This document shows, piece by piece, positions 16,774 to 25,199 of a DNA stretch of 64,000 bases. This DNA comes from CAZDRX01 sp964508225 (GTDB lineage Bacteria > Patescibacteriota > Gracilibacteria > Peribacterales > Peribacteraceae). Positions within the stretch are counted from its first letter, which is position 1. Every line of letters starts with the position of its first letter. The stretch is taken from the NCBI GenBank assembly GCA_964508225.1, contig CAZDRX010000004.1:1-64000 (forward strand), read 5' to 3'. Both the position numbers and the translations under genes were made by a program. The notes beneath the pieces were generated by a model. It saw nothing but the letters and a program-made list of their open reading frames with translations, had not been told where the DNA came from and ran no database searches.

Positions 16774-17214
16774 ATGCTCAAAGTAGGCGACACAGCACCG
16801 GCATGGACGGGACAGGATCAGCACGGCAAGGCGCGCAGCTCACAGGAATTTTCCGGTGGCTGGCTTCTTCTCTATTTCTACCCGAAGGATGACACCCCCG
16901 GCTGCACGGTGGAAGCCTGCGGCTTCCGCGATGACGAGTCGAACTTTGCCGGACGCCTTGCGGTCGTCGGCGTCAGTGCCGATTCCACGGAGAGCCACAA
17001 GAAATTTGCCGAGAAATATCATCTTCACTTCACGCTCATCGCGGACACGGACAAGAAGCTCATCGCCGCGTACGGCACGGACGGACTCATCTTCCCGAAG
17101 CGTGTGACATTCCTCATCGATCCCGCACACACCATCCGCAAGATTTACCACGGCTTCGACTGCGCCACGCATTCGTCAGACGTGCAGAATGATCTCAGGG
17201 CGTTCGGCCTCTAG
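16774..17214 (+). CDS. bcp: Thiol peroxidase of the BCP/PrxQ type
   Basis: 146-aa peroxiredoxin reducing hydroperoxides in the cytosol. The active-site motif YFYPKDDTPGCTVEACGFRD holds both the peroxidatic Cys (PGCT) and the second Cys five residues later (CTVEAC), the PrxQ arrangement. Length is normal. Start at 16774 follows TACGAT by 6 nt. It overlaps the convergent Sel1 gene by 4 bp. Confidence 0.95.
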   Translation: MLKVGDTAPAWTGQDQHGKARSSQEFSGGWLLLYFYPKDDTPGCTVEACGFRDDESNFAGRLAVVGVSADSTESHKKFAEKYHLHFTLIADTDKKLIAAYGTDGLIFPKRVTFLIDPAHTIRKIYHGFDCATHSSDVQNDLRAFGL

Positions 17215-17849
17215 AGATCTCCGGCTCCGCTCCCCGTGACCGTCGTTGCGCGGATCTGTTTCAGCATGATCTCGACGGATTCTTCGATCTGCCGCTGCGC
17301 CACCCTGCTGAGCGACGGACGAAACTTCTCGCGGTACGCGACATCGGATTCCACCCCCAGCTTGGAGGCGAGCAGCAGCCACCGGTACGCTTCGGAATCG
17401 CTCTGCGGTGTGCCTTCGCCGTTGCCGGACATGGCTCCAACGTTGTGCGCGGCGGGACCGAAGCCCTTGAGTGCCGCTTCCTTATAGAGAGCGAGAGCCT
17501 TCTCATAATTCCGGTCGGCGCCGACGCCCGAACGGTGGGCGTTCGCCACATTGTAGATCGCCTCGGTGATTCCCTGTGCCGCAGCTTTCGCGAACCATTC
17601 CACTGATGTCACCGCATTCTTGTCCACGCCGAGACCGTTCTCGTACAGGACACCGAGCCGGAACTGCGCGCGTGCGTTTCCGGCATTCGCCGCTTTGAGC
17701 AGCCACGAAAAAGCCTCCTGTGCATTCTCCGTCACGCCGATCCCGTTCAGGTACATCATCCCCACTTTGTAGTCGCCTTCGGCGTCACCGGTCGATACAC
17801 CGCACGCGACGAGTGAGAGTGAGACGAGGAGGAGAGCGAGTCTCTGCAT
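17211..17849 (-). CDS. Lipoprotein with Sel1-like repeats
   Basis: 212 aa from ATG 17849. A lipoprotein signal ends in LVAC. At least three Sel1-type repeats follow (A...G.A.AQF.LG..Y.NG.GV pattern: GVDKNAVTSVEWFAKAA, GADRNYEKALALYKEAA). Such solenoids bind partner proteins. TACACT ends 7 nt before the ATG. It is divergent from the lipoprotein gene at 17906 across a 56-bp gap holding both -10 boxes. Confidence 0.82.
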   Translation of the reverse strand: MQRLALLLVSLSLVACGVSTGDAEGDYKVGMMYLNGIGVTENAQEAFSWLLKAANAGNARAQFRLGVLYENGLGVDKNAVTSVEWFAKAAAQGITEAIYNVANAHRSGVGADRNYEKALALYKEAALKGFGPAAHNVGAMSGNGEGTPQSDSEAYRWLLLASKLGVESDVAYREKFRPSLSRVAQRQIEESVEIMLKQIRATTVTGSGAGDL

Positions 17850-17856
17850 GGACGGA

Positions 17857-17862
17857 AGTGTA
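17857..17862 (-). promoter_or_regulatory. -10 box of the Sel1 lipoprotein gene
   Basis: TACACT on the minus strand ends 7 nt before ATG 17849. Confidence 0.55.
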
Positions 17863-17892
17863 ACTCCTTCCGCGGCCACCCGCGACTTGCGG

Positions 17893-17898
17893 TATCAT
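17893..17898 (+). promoter_or_regulatory. -10 box of the lipoprotein gene at 17906
   Basis: TATCAT ends 7 nt before ATG 17906; no SD. Confidence 0.55.
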
Positions 17899-17905
17899 CG
17901 GCCGT

Positions 17906-18481
17906 ATGCAAAGCAGGCTGGTACCCGCCACCGTTCTCCTGACTCTCGCCCTTTCGTCATGCGGTGCAGCACCGACCACGGAGAGTCCTCAGGCCGGAGC
18001 AGGGGAGTCCTCGTCCGTATCCCTCGTCTCTCCTGTGCTTGATCAGGCGCATCTCGCGAATCTCTCCTACACGCTCATCAATACATCCGTGCGTCTCGCG
18101 CTCACGAAGGCGTCACGCGGATTCTCCATCGATCTCCGTGACGGAACGTATCTGTTCCCCGGTTCTGTGGCCGTTTCCGGATTCACGCGAGTCCATGCCG
18201 ACTTCTCCCACCTCGTCTACGGTGACATCAATCACGACGGTACCTATGACGCTGTGCTCCCGCTGTTCATCGATCAAGGCGACTCTTCGATTCTCGAGCT
18301 CGCGGCCGTCACGGAGTCCGGCTCCGCTCCCAAACACTTCGCATCATTCCCGATCGGCACAGCGGCACTCCGTTCTCTTGCGATCACGGACGGAAAAATC
18401 CGGGTCAATTTTACGCAGATGATTCCGGGAGACCCCGGACCGCGCAACACCGAGCTTCAGCTCGAACTGCCTAGGAAGTAA
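17906..18481 (+). CDS. Predicted lipoprotein, unknown function
   Basis: 191 aa. Signal peptide with lipobox LSSC near residue 19, then a Ser/Gly-rich linker and a beta-rich mature domain containing HLVYGDINHDGTYDAVLPLF, an FG-GAP/dockerin-like calcium-binding D-x-[DN]-x-DG pattern (DINHDGTYD). Family unknown beyond that. Leaderless-type start. Confidence 0.62.
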   Translation: MQSRLVPATVLLTLALSSCGAAPTTESPQAGAGESSSVSLVSPVLDQAHLANLSYTLINTSVRLALTKASRGFSIDLRDGTYLFPGSVAVSGFTRVHADFSHLVYGDINHDGTYDAVLPLFIDQGDSSILELAAVTESGSAPKHFASFPIGTAALRSLAITDGKIRVNFTQMIPGDPGPRNTELQLELPRK

Positions 18482-18507
18482 TCCTCGGGAGGCCTCAGAC
18501 GATGTGT

Positions 18508-18513
18508 TATACT
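18508..18513 (+). promoter_or_regulatory. -10 box of lemA
   Basis: TATACT 31 nt upstream of the lemA ATG, giving a short leader of about 25 nt without an SD. Confidence 0.5.
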
Positions 18514-18544
18514 GCGCACACTTCTGTTTCTTACCCCGTGTCCC

Positions 18545-19120
18545 ATGAAAAAAGTATCCCCCTGGATGATTGCTCTTGCCGTCGTACTGGTCATCGGTGC
18601 GTGGCTCGTGGTGTCCTACAACGGTTTCATTGCATCCCGTGCGGGTGTCCAGAACGCGTGGGCGCAGGTGGAGACGCAGTACCAGCGAAGAGTCGATCTC
18701 GTGCCGAATCTCGTGAGCACCGTGAAGGGAGCTGCGAACTTCGAGCAGGAGACATTCACGCAGGTGACGGAAGCCCGCAGCGCGTGGGCGCAGGCCAAGA
18801 CGGTCGGTGACCGCGGTCAGGAAATTGCAGCGGCCAATGCGTTCGACGGTGCACTCGGCAGACTGCTCGTGACGGTGGAGGCGTATCCGCAGCTGCAGGC
18901 TACCCAGGCATTCCGCGATCTCATGACGCAGCTTGAAGGAACGGAGAACCGTGTGGCTGTCGCGAGGAAGGATTACAACGACAGCGTCGCCGTCTACAAC
19001 ATCCGAGTCCTCCAGTTCCCGGGCAGACTCGCTGCCTCACTCTTCGGCTTCCAGCCTGAGAAGTCCTTCGAGGCCGCGCCGGGAAGCGAGAACGCTCCCA
19101 AGGTCGACTTCACCAAGTAA
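18545..19120 (+). CDS. lemA: LemA family protein
   Basis: 191 aa with an N-terminal transmembrane helix (about 7-27) and the helical LemA body: NAWAQVETQYQRRVDLVPNL is the family hallmark and ends with VYN.RV..FPG. LemA proteins are membrane-anchored and usually encoded beside TPM-domain proteins, as here (7 nt to the next gene). Function in envelope stress or proteolysis is suspected, not known. Length is typical. Confidence 0.93.
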   Translation: MKKVSPWMIALAVVLVIGAWLVVSYNGFIASRAGVQNAWAQVETQYQRRVDLVPNLVSTVKGAANFEQETFTQVTEARSAWAQAKTVGDRGQEIAAANAFDGALGRLLVTVEAYPQLQATQAFRDLMTQLEGTENRVAVARKDYNDSVAVYNIRVLQFPGRLAASLFGFQPEKSFEAAPGSENAPKVDFTK

Positions 19121-19127
19121 CCATTCC

Positions 19128-20009
19128 ATGACCGCCGCACGCTCAGCCGTCGGCTGGACACTCGCTCTGGCGCTCGTGCTCGGTGCTGTGCCCGCCTACG
19201 CGTATGAGATTCCTGCGAACGACGGTCTCGTGACGGTCGCAACCCGTCCGGATGTCCTCGTCATCACGCCGGAGCAGCGTGATCAACTCGCCGCGCAGCT
19301 CGAGGCGTACGACCGTGCCACGAGCAATCAGATCGCCATCGCCATCGTCCAGTCGCTCGGCGGCGAACCGATCGAGGATGTCGGTATCGAGATCGGACGG
19401 AAATGGGGGGTGGGTTCCACCAAGAACAACGGCATCCTCATTCTCTTCTCGTATGACGATCGGGAAGTCCGCATCGACGTCGGATATGGTCTGGAGGGGG
19501 CGGTGCCGGACATCGTGGCCGGAGGCATCATCAACGAGGACATGATCCCGCACTTCCGCAGCGGGGATTACTTTTCCGGATTCGAGGCGGCGATCGAGTC
19601 CCTGAAGAAGCACATCGGCGGTGAGTACACCGCGGAGCGCTATGCGTCCGAACCGTCCTCCGGTTCTTTGCCGTATGTCTTCTTCTTCGCCTTTATCGTG
19701 TTCCAGTGGCTCCTCGCGATCCTCGGCCGTACGAAGTCCTGGTGGCTCGGCGGCGTGCTCGGAGGAGTCGGTGGTATCGCACTCGTGGTGTTCTTTGGAT
19801 GGTGGCTTTCCATTCCCGTGCTCATCGTGCTCGGATCGTTCCTCGATTTCATCGTGTCACGGAACTATCACAATCGCGGTGCCACCAGCTGGTGGGCCGG
19901 AGGAGGATGGGGACCGGGTGGAGGCGGATTCCGTGGCGGCGGTGGCGGAGGATTCGGCGGGTTCGGAGGTGGAAGTTTCGGAGGAGGAGGCGCGAGCGGC
20001 CGCTGGTGA
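19128..20009 (+). CDS. TPM-domain (YgcG-like) membrane protein
   Basis: 293 aa from ATG 19128: signal peptide (cleavage after AYA, about residue 24), a TPM domain (about 45-165, with QIAIAIVQSL, GRKWGVGSTKNNGILILFS, VGYGLEGAVPD), two hydrophobic segments and a Gly-rich tail. This is the standard YgcG architecture and the usual partner of LemA. The open frame extends upstream into lemA, but the ATG gives a clean signal peptide. It starts 7 nt after lemA, so the two are co-transcribed. Confidence 0.9.
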   Translation: MTAARSAVGWTLALALVLGAVPAYAYEIPANDGLVTVATRPDVLVITPEQRDQLAAQLEAYDRATSNQIAIAIVQSLGGEPIEDVGIEIGRKWGVGSTKNNGILILFSYDDREVRIDVGYGLEGAVPDIVAGGIINEDMIPHFRSGDYFSGFEAAIESLKKHIGGEYTAERYASEPSSGSLPYVFFFAFIVFQWLLAILGRTKSWWLGGVLGGVGGIALVVFFGWWLSIPVLIVLGSFLDFIVSRNYHNRGATSWWAGGGWGPGGGGFRGGGGGGFGGFGGGSFGGGGASGRW

Positions 20010-20035
20010 GATTTCCGGACGGACCTCTGTGCCGA

Positions 20036-20041
20036 TACAAT
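20036..20041 (+). promoter_or_regulatory. -10 box of the gene at 20049
   Basis: TACAAT ends 7 nt before ATG 20049; no SD. Confidence 0.55.
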
Positions 20042-20048
20042 CGCAGGC

Positions 20049-20999
20049 ATGTTACTTCTGTCCGCTGCCGTCGTCGCGACCCTCACGTCGGATTTTCTTG
20101 AGTCCACAATGCAGAAGCCGGCACTGGATTCCACGACGGTGTACGCCACGTCCGGCACGGGTGACCTCCTCGTCACCTTCACGTCCAACGGCGCGTTCGG
20201 TTCGGTGCCGCGCGGAGCCACGCGCATTGAGCTCGGCACATTGAATTTCTCCGCGTCCTGCGGAAAGGACATACGCATCGATGCCGTGACGGTGAAGCAC
20301 ATCGGACTCGGGGACGTCTCCGACATCGCCGGTGTCTACCTCGCTGACGGCTTCCGCAGAATCTCGCGCTCGCGCCAGTTTGACCGCCGTTCCGTTAGCG
20401 CGGAACTCCGTACGCCTTCGCTCACGGTCCCTTCGTGCGGTGCCGTGCGGCTCTCCGTTCTCGTCGATCTCACGGCCGATGCCACCGTCGCTTCCGAGCA
20501 CGGGATCACCTTTGTCTCGCCTTCTGATATCCAGACCTCCGCGAAGAGTGTCACGTACGCCGGACCCGACACCTCGAAGAGCGTGCGCGCTTCTCCCGTC
20601 TCGGCGGGATCGGTCTCCGTGAATTTCCTTCCTGTGCAGGGCAGGCCGCGATACGGACGCACCGAGACCATCGCGCGTATCCAGATGTCCGCGGACGCTC
20701 AGCACGATTATCTCCTGAAGTCGCTCACGCTCACGAATGAGGAAAACGCCCGTGATATGGACTTCACGCGTCTCCAGCTCCAGACGAAGAGCGGCACCGG
20801 CGTCAGTCTCACTGCTGCGAGAATGAAGGGCAGCGTTGTCACGCTGGAGTTCTCCCCCACCTACATTCTTGGCCGCAGCAAGACCGTGGTCTTCCTTCTG
20901 CGCGCCGAAGTCCACGTCACGCGCTACCGCAAAGTCCGATTCATTCTCGAGGAGCCATCGGATTTCGACGTCTCGATCTACCGTCCCGGAAGCCGTTAA
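20049..20999 (+). CDS. Predicted exported beta-rich protein
   Basis: 316 aa, unrecognised. A short hydrophobic N-terminus (MLLLSAAVVATLTS) may be a signal sequence. The rest is strand-rich with repeated VTF/VNF motifs and two Cys (NFSASCGKD, VPSCGAVR) that could form a disulfide between two similar beta-sandwich units (each includes IRIDAVTVKHIGLGD or LKSLTLTNEENARD). The pattern recalls carbohydrate-binding or adhesin-type domains but is not diagnostic. It ends exactly where a longer frame of the next gene begins. Confidence 0.6.
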   Translation: MLLLSAAVVATLTSDFLESTMQKPALDSTTVYATSGTGDLLVTFTSNGAFGSVPRGATRIELGTLNFSASCGKDIRIDAVTVKHIGLGDVSDIAGVYLADGFRRISRSRQFDRRSVSAELRTPSLTVPSCGAVRLSVLVDLTADATVASEHGITFVSPSDIQTSAKSVTYAGPDTSKSVRASPVSAGSVSVNFLPVQGRPRYGRTETIARIQMSADAQHDYLLKSLTLTNEENARDMDFTRLQLQTKSGTGVSLTAARMKGSVVTLEFSPTYILGRSKTVVFLLRAEVHVTRYRKVRFILEEPSDFDVSIYRPGSR

Positions 21000-21046
21000 T
21001 GCACCGTTGGTTCGTGAGGTTCTTCGGGGTACACTCCTCGCCCGTC

Positions 21047-21880
21047 ATGCAACGCTCGCTTCGCCGATCATCGATCCTCCTCCTCGCGCTAGCGCTCTCC
21101 TCGTGCGCTGCGCCTCCGCCTGCGCTCGAGGCCGGTGAAGTGCTCCGTCGAGCCATCATCCGGAGTTCCGCGATCGATTCGGCCTCCATCTCGGCATCGG
21201 CATCGGTTCTCCTCAAGGGCTACTCGACGTTCTCGGGAAGCGCGGTCATTCAGGGCGTGCTGCGCGGAAGCGGCGGCTGGTCGGCGGATATTTCGTTTCA
21301 GGGACGCGATTCAGCGGGTCGCGGCGAGGCCGAATCGGGCACCATCAAAGTGCTGTCGCTCGACGGTTCCCAGATCTTCCTCAATCCGAAGAGTCTGCAG
21401 GGGCCTCTCCTTCACATCGTCAGCAAGTCGCTTACCGGAAGCGTGAACGGCTGGTGGGTGATGGGGCAGCCATCGCCCATTCCGACCGGAGGCAGACACA
21501 CGCTCAGTCCTGCGGAGCTCGATGAGACGGCGTCGCTCTTCCGTATCGATGGTTCGTCCGGTCCTTCCGCGTACGCAGGCAGGAGGACCACTGCGTACAG
21601 GATCGCTGTCACCCTCACGCCGGATGCTTTGCGCGCGCTCTTCGCCGGAGCCGCCAAGGACAAGACGGCCATCTCGGGCGTACTCTGGATTGACGCCGAG
21701 GACTTCACCTTGCTCCGTGCGACGTGGAATCTTGCCGACATCCTCACATCCTTCGGTCCTGCCGACATCCTCCTCGATGTCGTTCTCGGCGATATCAACC
21801 GTGCTCCTGAAATCGTTCCGCCGACGGGATCATCCGCTACGCTTCTCCTCAACAGTGTTTTCGACACGATTTCGCATTGA
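21047..21880 (+). CDS. Predicted lipoprotein with LolA/LppX-like fold
   Basis: 277 aa from ATG 21047. Lipobox LSSC at about residue 20. The mature part has a long series of antiparallel strands with an ISGVLWIDAEDFTLLRATW segment like that of LppX/LprG-type lipid-carrying lipoproteins, so lipid binding is possible. TACACT lies 11 nt upstream. An in-frame ATG at 20999 would add 16 residues ahead of the signal peptide and is less likely. Confidence 0.65.
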   Translation: MQRSLRRSSILLLALALSSCAAPPPALEAGEVLRRAIIRSSAIDSASISASASVLLKGYSTFSGSAVIQGVLRGSGGWSADISFQGRDSAGRGEAESGTIKVLSLDGSQIFLNPKSLQGPLLHIVSKSLTGSVNGWWVMGQPSPIPTGGRHTLSPAELDETASLFRIDGSSGPSAYAGRRTTAYRIAVTLTPDALRALFAGAAKDKTAISGVLWIDAEDFTLLRATWNLADILTSFGPADILLDVVLGDINRAPEIVPPTGSSATLLLNSVFDTISH

Positions 21881-21926
21881 TCGCCAGTTTCGTCCGCGGT
21901 GAGTTCCATGGATACTGTCCCCGAAC

Positions 21927-23984
21927 ATGACACCCGAACTTCCTGTGCCGCCCCCCGTGGATGGAATCGTATCTCCGGCATCCGAAAAGCCCGTCTCTGC
22001 GCCGGTTTCTTCTCCTGTGACACCGGCTGCGCCACTCTCTCCCCCGAGGAAGAAGGCCGGTCTCAATTTCGCATTCATTCTCTTTGTGATGTTCGCACTG
22101 GCGTATGCGTTTCCCGCTCTGGTTGCCATGGTGGTTTTCCCAACTCCGGACGGCAGTCTCGCGTCCGTGAAGCAGGTTGCGACACTCGTGTACACGATCG
22201 GACTCATTTCGTGGCTCGGCTTCGGTATTGCCGGCTTCCTCCGCATCGCTGCCGTGAAGGATCATCCGCGCATGCGATTCTTCGCCTCGGCGAGACTTGC
22301 CGCGTTCGTTCTTCCGCTGACGATTCTGAGCGGCGCAGTGCTTTTTTTCATCAACACGGCTCCGAAGCTCCGTCTCGAAATTCTCTCACCGTCATCCGCT
22401 GACCAGCTCATCGCGCCCGTATCGATTGTCTTCGGCATGGAGACCCCGCTCAAGCTCTTCAGACAGATGAAGCTCGCTCCGCTCAAGTACAGCTGGGACT
22501 TCAACAACGACGGCATCGTGGATCAGGAGACATTCGACCCTACCTCCACGTACCTCATCAGTAAGGCGGGGATCTTCAACGTGGTGTGCACGGTGTCCAT
22601 GACGAACGGCGAGAGGAAGCAGGTCGTCTATCGTCTCGTCATTCCCCGCGCGAGCTTCGCGGTGAATCCCGTCTCCCCGATCATCGACGAGCAGGCGACA
22701 TTCTCCATCGAAAACTTTTTCCCGAAAGGAGGCGATGCCAACAGTCCGAAGCTTCAGAAGGCGCGGTGGGACTTCGACGGTGACGGCGTCGTCGATCTTG
22801 AGACCACACAGACCGTGGCATCGTATACGTTCCACAAACTCGGTACGGTGAACGTCGGTGTGTCGTGGACGCAGACGAACCAGACGCAGTCCTCGCTCCA
22901 GCGGCTCATCGAAGTCGTGAAGCCGCCCGAACAGCCGTTTCCGATCACGCTCGAGACGGAGCCTGCGACGCTCCTCGGACCACCGCCCTTCGGTGTCCTC
23001 TTCACTCTGAAGACCAAAGAGCCGATCGCGAATGCGTCGTGGGATTTCGGGAATCAGAAAAACGCAGAAGGGCTCCGTGTGGCTCAGGTCTTCAATGCCG
23101 TCGGTTCGTACACCGTGAACGTCACGGTGCGCTCCCAGACGGGTGCCGTCGCGCGGCTGAGCAAGCTCGTACGCGTGACGAATCCTCTCGACATCCCCGA
23201 TCTCTCGTTTGACGGTAGTCCTGACGTCCGTGGCTTCACGGTGGAAGGACAGGTGCCGCTCGATGTCACGATGACGCCGCTCACCTCGCGCCCGCTCATC
23301 TCCTTCACGTGGGACGTGCCCGCGGGTACGGAATCGGAAATTTCGGACAAGACCCTGCATGCGATCTATCGTGACCAGGGAAAGTACTACGTCGATCTCA
23401 TCGGTGTGGACCCCGATCAGAATGTTTTCCGTAAGCGGGTCACCATCAATGCCCTCGCGCCGCAGTCCACCGTGGTCTTCAGCATGGATCCGGAGACGCC
23501 GACCGCTCCGGCGCTCGTGAAGTTCGACGCGTCGGACTCGTTCGTGCCTGCCGGAGAGGACATCACCGGTTTCGAGTGGAGCTTCAATGACGGCGCCATC
23601 GGTGGCTCCAAGTTCTCCGGTGCGCGCATCCAGCATCAGTTTGAGAGGCCGGGAACGTACGACATCTCGCTGAATATCCGCACGACGGCAGGACAGGTCT
23701 ACTCCGGTCACCAGACGCTCGTCGTGAGGGCGCCGCTCTTCGACGCGTGCTTCGTCCCGAGCCGCAATTCCGGCAAAGCGCCGTTCGGCGTTCGCTTCGA
23801 TTCGGGTTGTTCCACCGGCAGATTCAGCTCGTGGCTCTGGGATTTCGGTGACAATGCGCAGAGCGATACCGCTATCCCCACACACGTGTTCACGAAGCCG
23901 GGCATCTACACCGTGACGCTCACGGCCACCACCCCCGATGGACTGAAGAATACGAAGACTGCTATCATCACGGTCACAGAATGA
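21927..23984 (+). CDS. Membrane protein with six PKD domains
   Basis: 685 aa. A Pro-rich N-terminus (about 1-45) is followed by three transmembrane helices (about 50-150) and then six PKD (polycystic-kidney-disease) domains to the C-terminus, each with a W.(F/V) core (YSWDFNNDG, ARWDFDGDG, ASWDFGNQ, FTWDVPAG, FEWSFNDG, WLWDFGDN). PKD domains are extracellular beta-sandwiches used for binding surfaces or proteins. GATACT lies 10 nt upstream of the ATG. The stop overlaps the ATG of a 32-codon frame (ATGA). Confidence 0.86.
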   Translation: MTPELPVPPPVDGIVSPASEKPVSAPVSSPVTPAAPLSPPRKKAGLNFAFILFVMFALAYAFPALVAMVVFPTPDGSLASVKQVATLVYTIGLISWLGFGIAGFLRIAAVKDHPRMRFFASARLAAFVLPLTILSGAVLFFINTAPKLRLEILSPSSADQLIAPVSIVFGMETPLKLFRQMKLAPLKYSWDFNNDGIVDQETFDPTSTYLISKAGIFNVVCTVSMTNGERKQVVYRLVIPRASFAVNPVSPIIDEQATFSIENFFPKGGDANSPKLQKARWDFDGDGVVDLETTQTVASYTFHKLGTVNVGVSWTQTNQTQSSLQRLIEVVKPPEQPFPITLETEPATLLGPPPFGVLFTLKTKEPIANASWDFGNQKNAEGLRVAQVFNAVGSYTVNVTVRSQTGAVARLSKLVRVTNPLDIPDLSFDGSPDVRGFTVEGQVPLDVTMTPLTSRPLISFTWDVPAGTESEISDKTLHAIYRDQGKYYVDLIGVDPDQNVFRKRVTINALAPQSTVVFSMDPETPTAPALVKFDASDSFVPAGEDITGFEWSFNDGAIGGSKFSGARIQHQFERPGTYDISLNIRTTAGQVYSGHQTLVVRAPLFDACFVPSRNSGKAPFGVRFDSGCSTGRFSSWLWDFGDNAQSDTAIPTHVFTKPGIYTVTLTATTPDGLKNTKTAIITVTE

Positions 23985-24079
23985 AGCAGCAGACATTCAT
24001 CAGAGGCGTAGCGATTGCAGCCGTTGTCGCGCTCATCATCGGCGCAATTCTCCCTGCTTTGCAGGGACTGACGTTCTAG
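23981..24079 (+). CDS. Putative 32-aa membrane peptide coupled to the PKD gene
   Basis: Its ATG overlaps the PKD gene stop as ATGA, the arrangement used for translational coupling. The peptide (MKQQTFIRG then a hydrophobic stretch VAIAAVVALIIGAILPAL) is a single predicted membrane span. The 3' end overlaps the tsaD stop by 4 bp (CTAG shared by both strands). No homology can be judged at this size. Confidence 0.45.
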   Translation: MKQQTFIRGVAIAAVVALIIGAILPALQGLTF

Positions 24080-25119
24080 GCGCCGAGCACACTCTCAAGC
24101 GGGATCGTGGCTCTTGTTTCCATGCGTGAAGCGAGCACGGAAGGCTGTTCACGCACGAGGAATTCTCCCGCAGCTGCGATCATCGCACCGTTGTCTGTGC
24201 AGTATCTGAGCGTCTCCGGAAAACGCGAGGGGATACCTCTCTTCCTGCAGAGCGCTCCCACCGCTTCGCGCAGTTTCGTGTTTGCAGACACACCGCCGAC
24301 GATGTGGATTTCACGTGCATCACCGTACCGCTTCATGGCGGCTTCGAGCTTGTCCGTGAGATGGTCGCAGATCGCTGACTGGTATCCCGCAGCCAGATCC
24401 TTCATCGTCTGAGGATTCTTGGCAGCGTCATCGAGATCGCGCAGGGTGTACTTGAGCGAAGTCTTGAGCCCCGAGAAGCTGAATCCGAGACTGTCGTCAT
24501 TCCTGAGCGGTTTCGGAAACGGAAACCGCGTGATCTCACCGCCTTCCGCAAGCTTCGAGAGTGCGGGCCCTCCCGGGTAGGGGAGCCCGAGGAGCACGGC
24601 TCCCTTGTCGAAGGCTTCACCGGCGGCATCATCCCGCGTCGATCCGATGAGTGATCCCCGCGTGTGGCTCGTGCGGTACCAGAGATCGGTGTGGCCTCCG
24701 GACACAGACAGCGTGAGGACCGGAAACGCGGGCTCCGGCGTGTCGGGATGATCCGTCAGCCATGTCGAACTCAGGTGTCCCAGTGTGTGGTGCACAGGGA
24801 TGACGGGCTTTCCCCAGACGGTAGCGAGTCCTCGTGCCGTCGTGGTACCCACGAGCAGCGAACCGAGGAGCCCGGGGCCGGAGGTCACGGCAATGGCATC
24901 GATATCGTCGTGTGTGACTGCGGCATCGCTGAGGGATTTGCCGATCACGGGGAGAATCACCTCAAGCTGACGTCGTGCGGCTTCCTCGGGAATGACCCCA
25001 CCCATGCTCACGAAGTCGTTCTTCGAGCTGCTGATGACGCAGGAGAGCACATGCCGGCCGCTGCGTACGACAGCAGCGGAGGTTTCATCGCACGAAGTCT
25101 CGATACCGAGGATGAGCAT
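24076..25119 (-). CDS. tsaD: tRNA N6-adenosine threonylcarbamoyltransferase TsaD
   Basis: Transfers threonylcarbamoyl to A37 of ANN-decoding tRNAs, with TsaB/E partners not in this window. 347 aa. Motifs: GIETSCDETSAAVV, the metal-binding HHTLGHLSS (HxxxH), VSGGHTDL, and SANTKLRE near the C-terminus with DNGAMIAAAG. TACTCT ends 6 nt before the ATG. Normal length, no anomaly. Confidence 0.97.
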   Translation of the reverse strand: MLILGIETSCDETSAAVVRSGRHVLSCVISSSKNDFVSMGGVIPEEAARRQLEVILPVIGKSLSDAAVTHDDIDAIAVTSGPGLLGSLLVGTTTARGLATVWGKPVIPVHHTLGHLSSTWLTDHPDTPEPAFPVLTLSVSGGHTDLWYRTSHTRGSLIGSTRDDAAGEAFDKGAVLLGLPYPGGPALSKLAEGGEITRFPFPKPLRNDDSLGFSFSGLKTSLKYTLRDLDDAAKNPQTMKDLAAGYQSAICDHLTDKLEAAMKRYGDAREIHIVGGVSANTKLREAVGALCRKRGIPSRFPETLRYCTDNGAMIAAAGEFLVREQPSVLASRMETRATIPLESVLGA

Positions 25120-25125
25120 GGACAG

Positions 25126-25131
25126 AGAGTA
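25126..25131 (-). promoter_or_regulatory. -10 box of tsaD (leaderless spacing)
   Basis: TACTCT on the minus strand ends 6 nt before ATG 25119. Confidence 0.55.
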
Positions 25132-25186
25132 GGGCTTCTTGGCTCTAGTGCCAAAGCCGGAGTACGAGGATCTCCGTGCCGAGGCG

Positions 25187-25192
25187 TATACT
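25187..25192 (+). promoter_or_regulatory. -10 box of lgt
   Basis: TATACT ends 7 nt before a GTG codon at 25200 and only 1 nt before an ATG at 25194. With normal promoter geometry only the GTG would be on the transcript. Confidence 0.55.
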
Positions 25193-25199
25193 CATGTCT

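Noticed and set aside
16333..16824. 163-codon minus-strand frame
   Set aside because: It runs through tRNA-Pro; only its last 41 codons (from ATG 16458) are kept as a tentative peptide.
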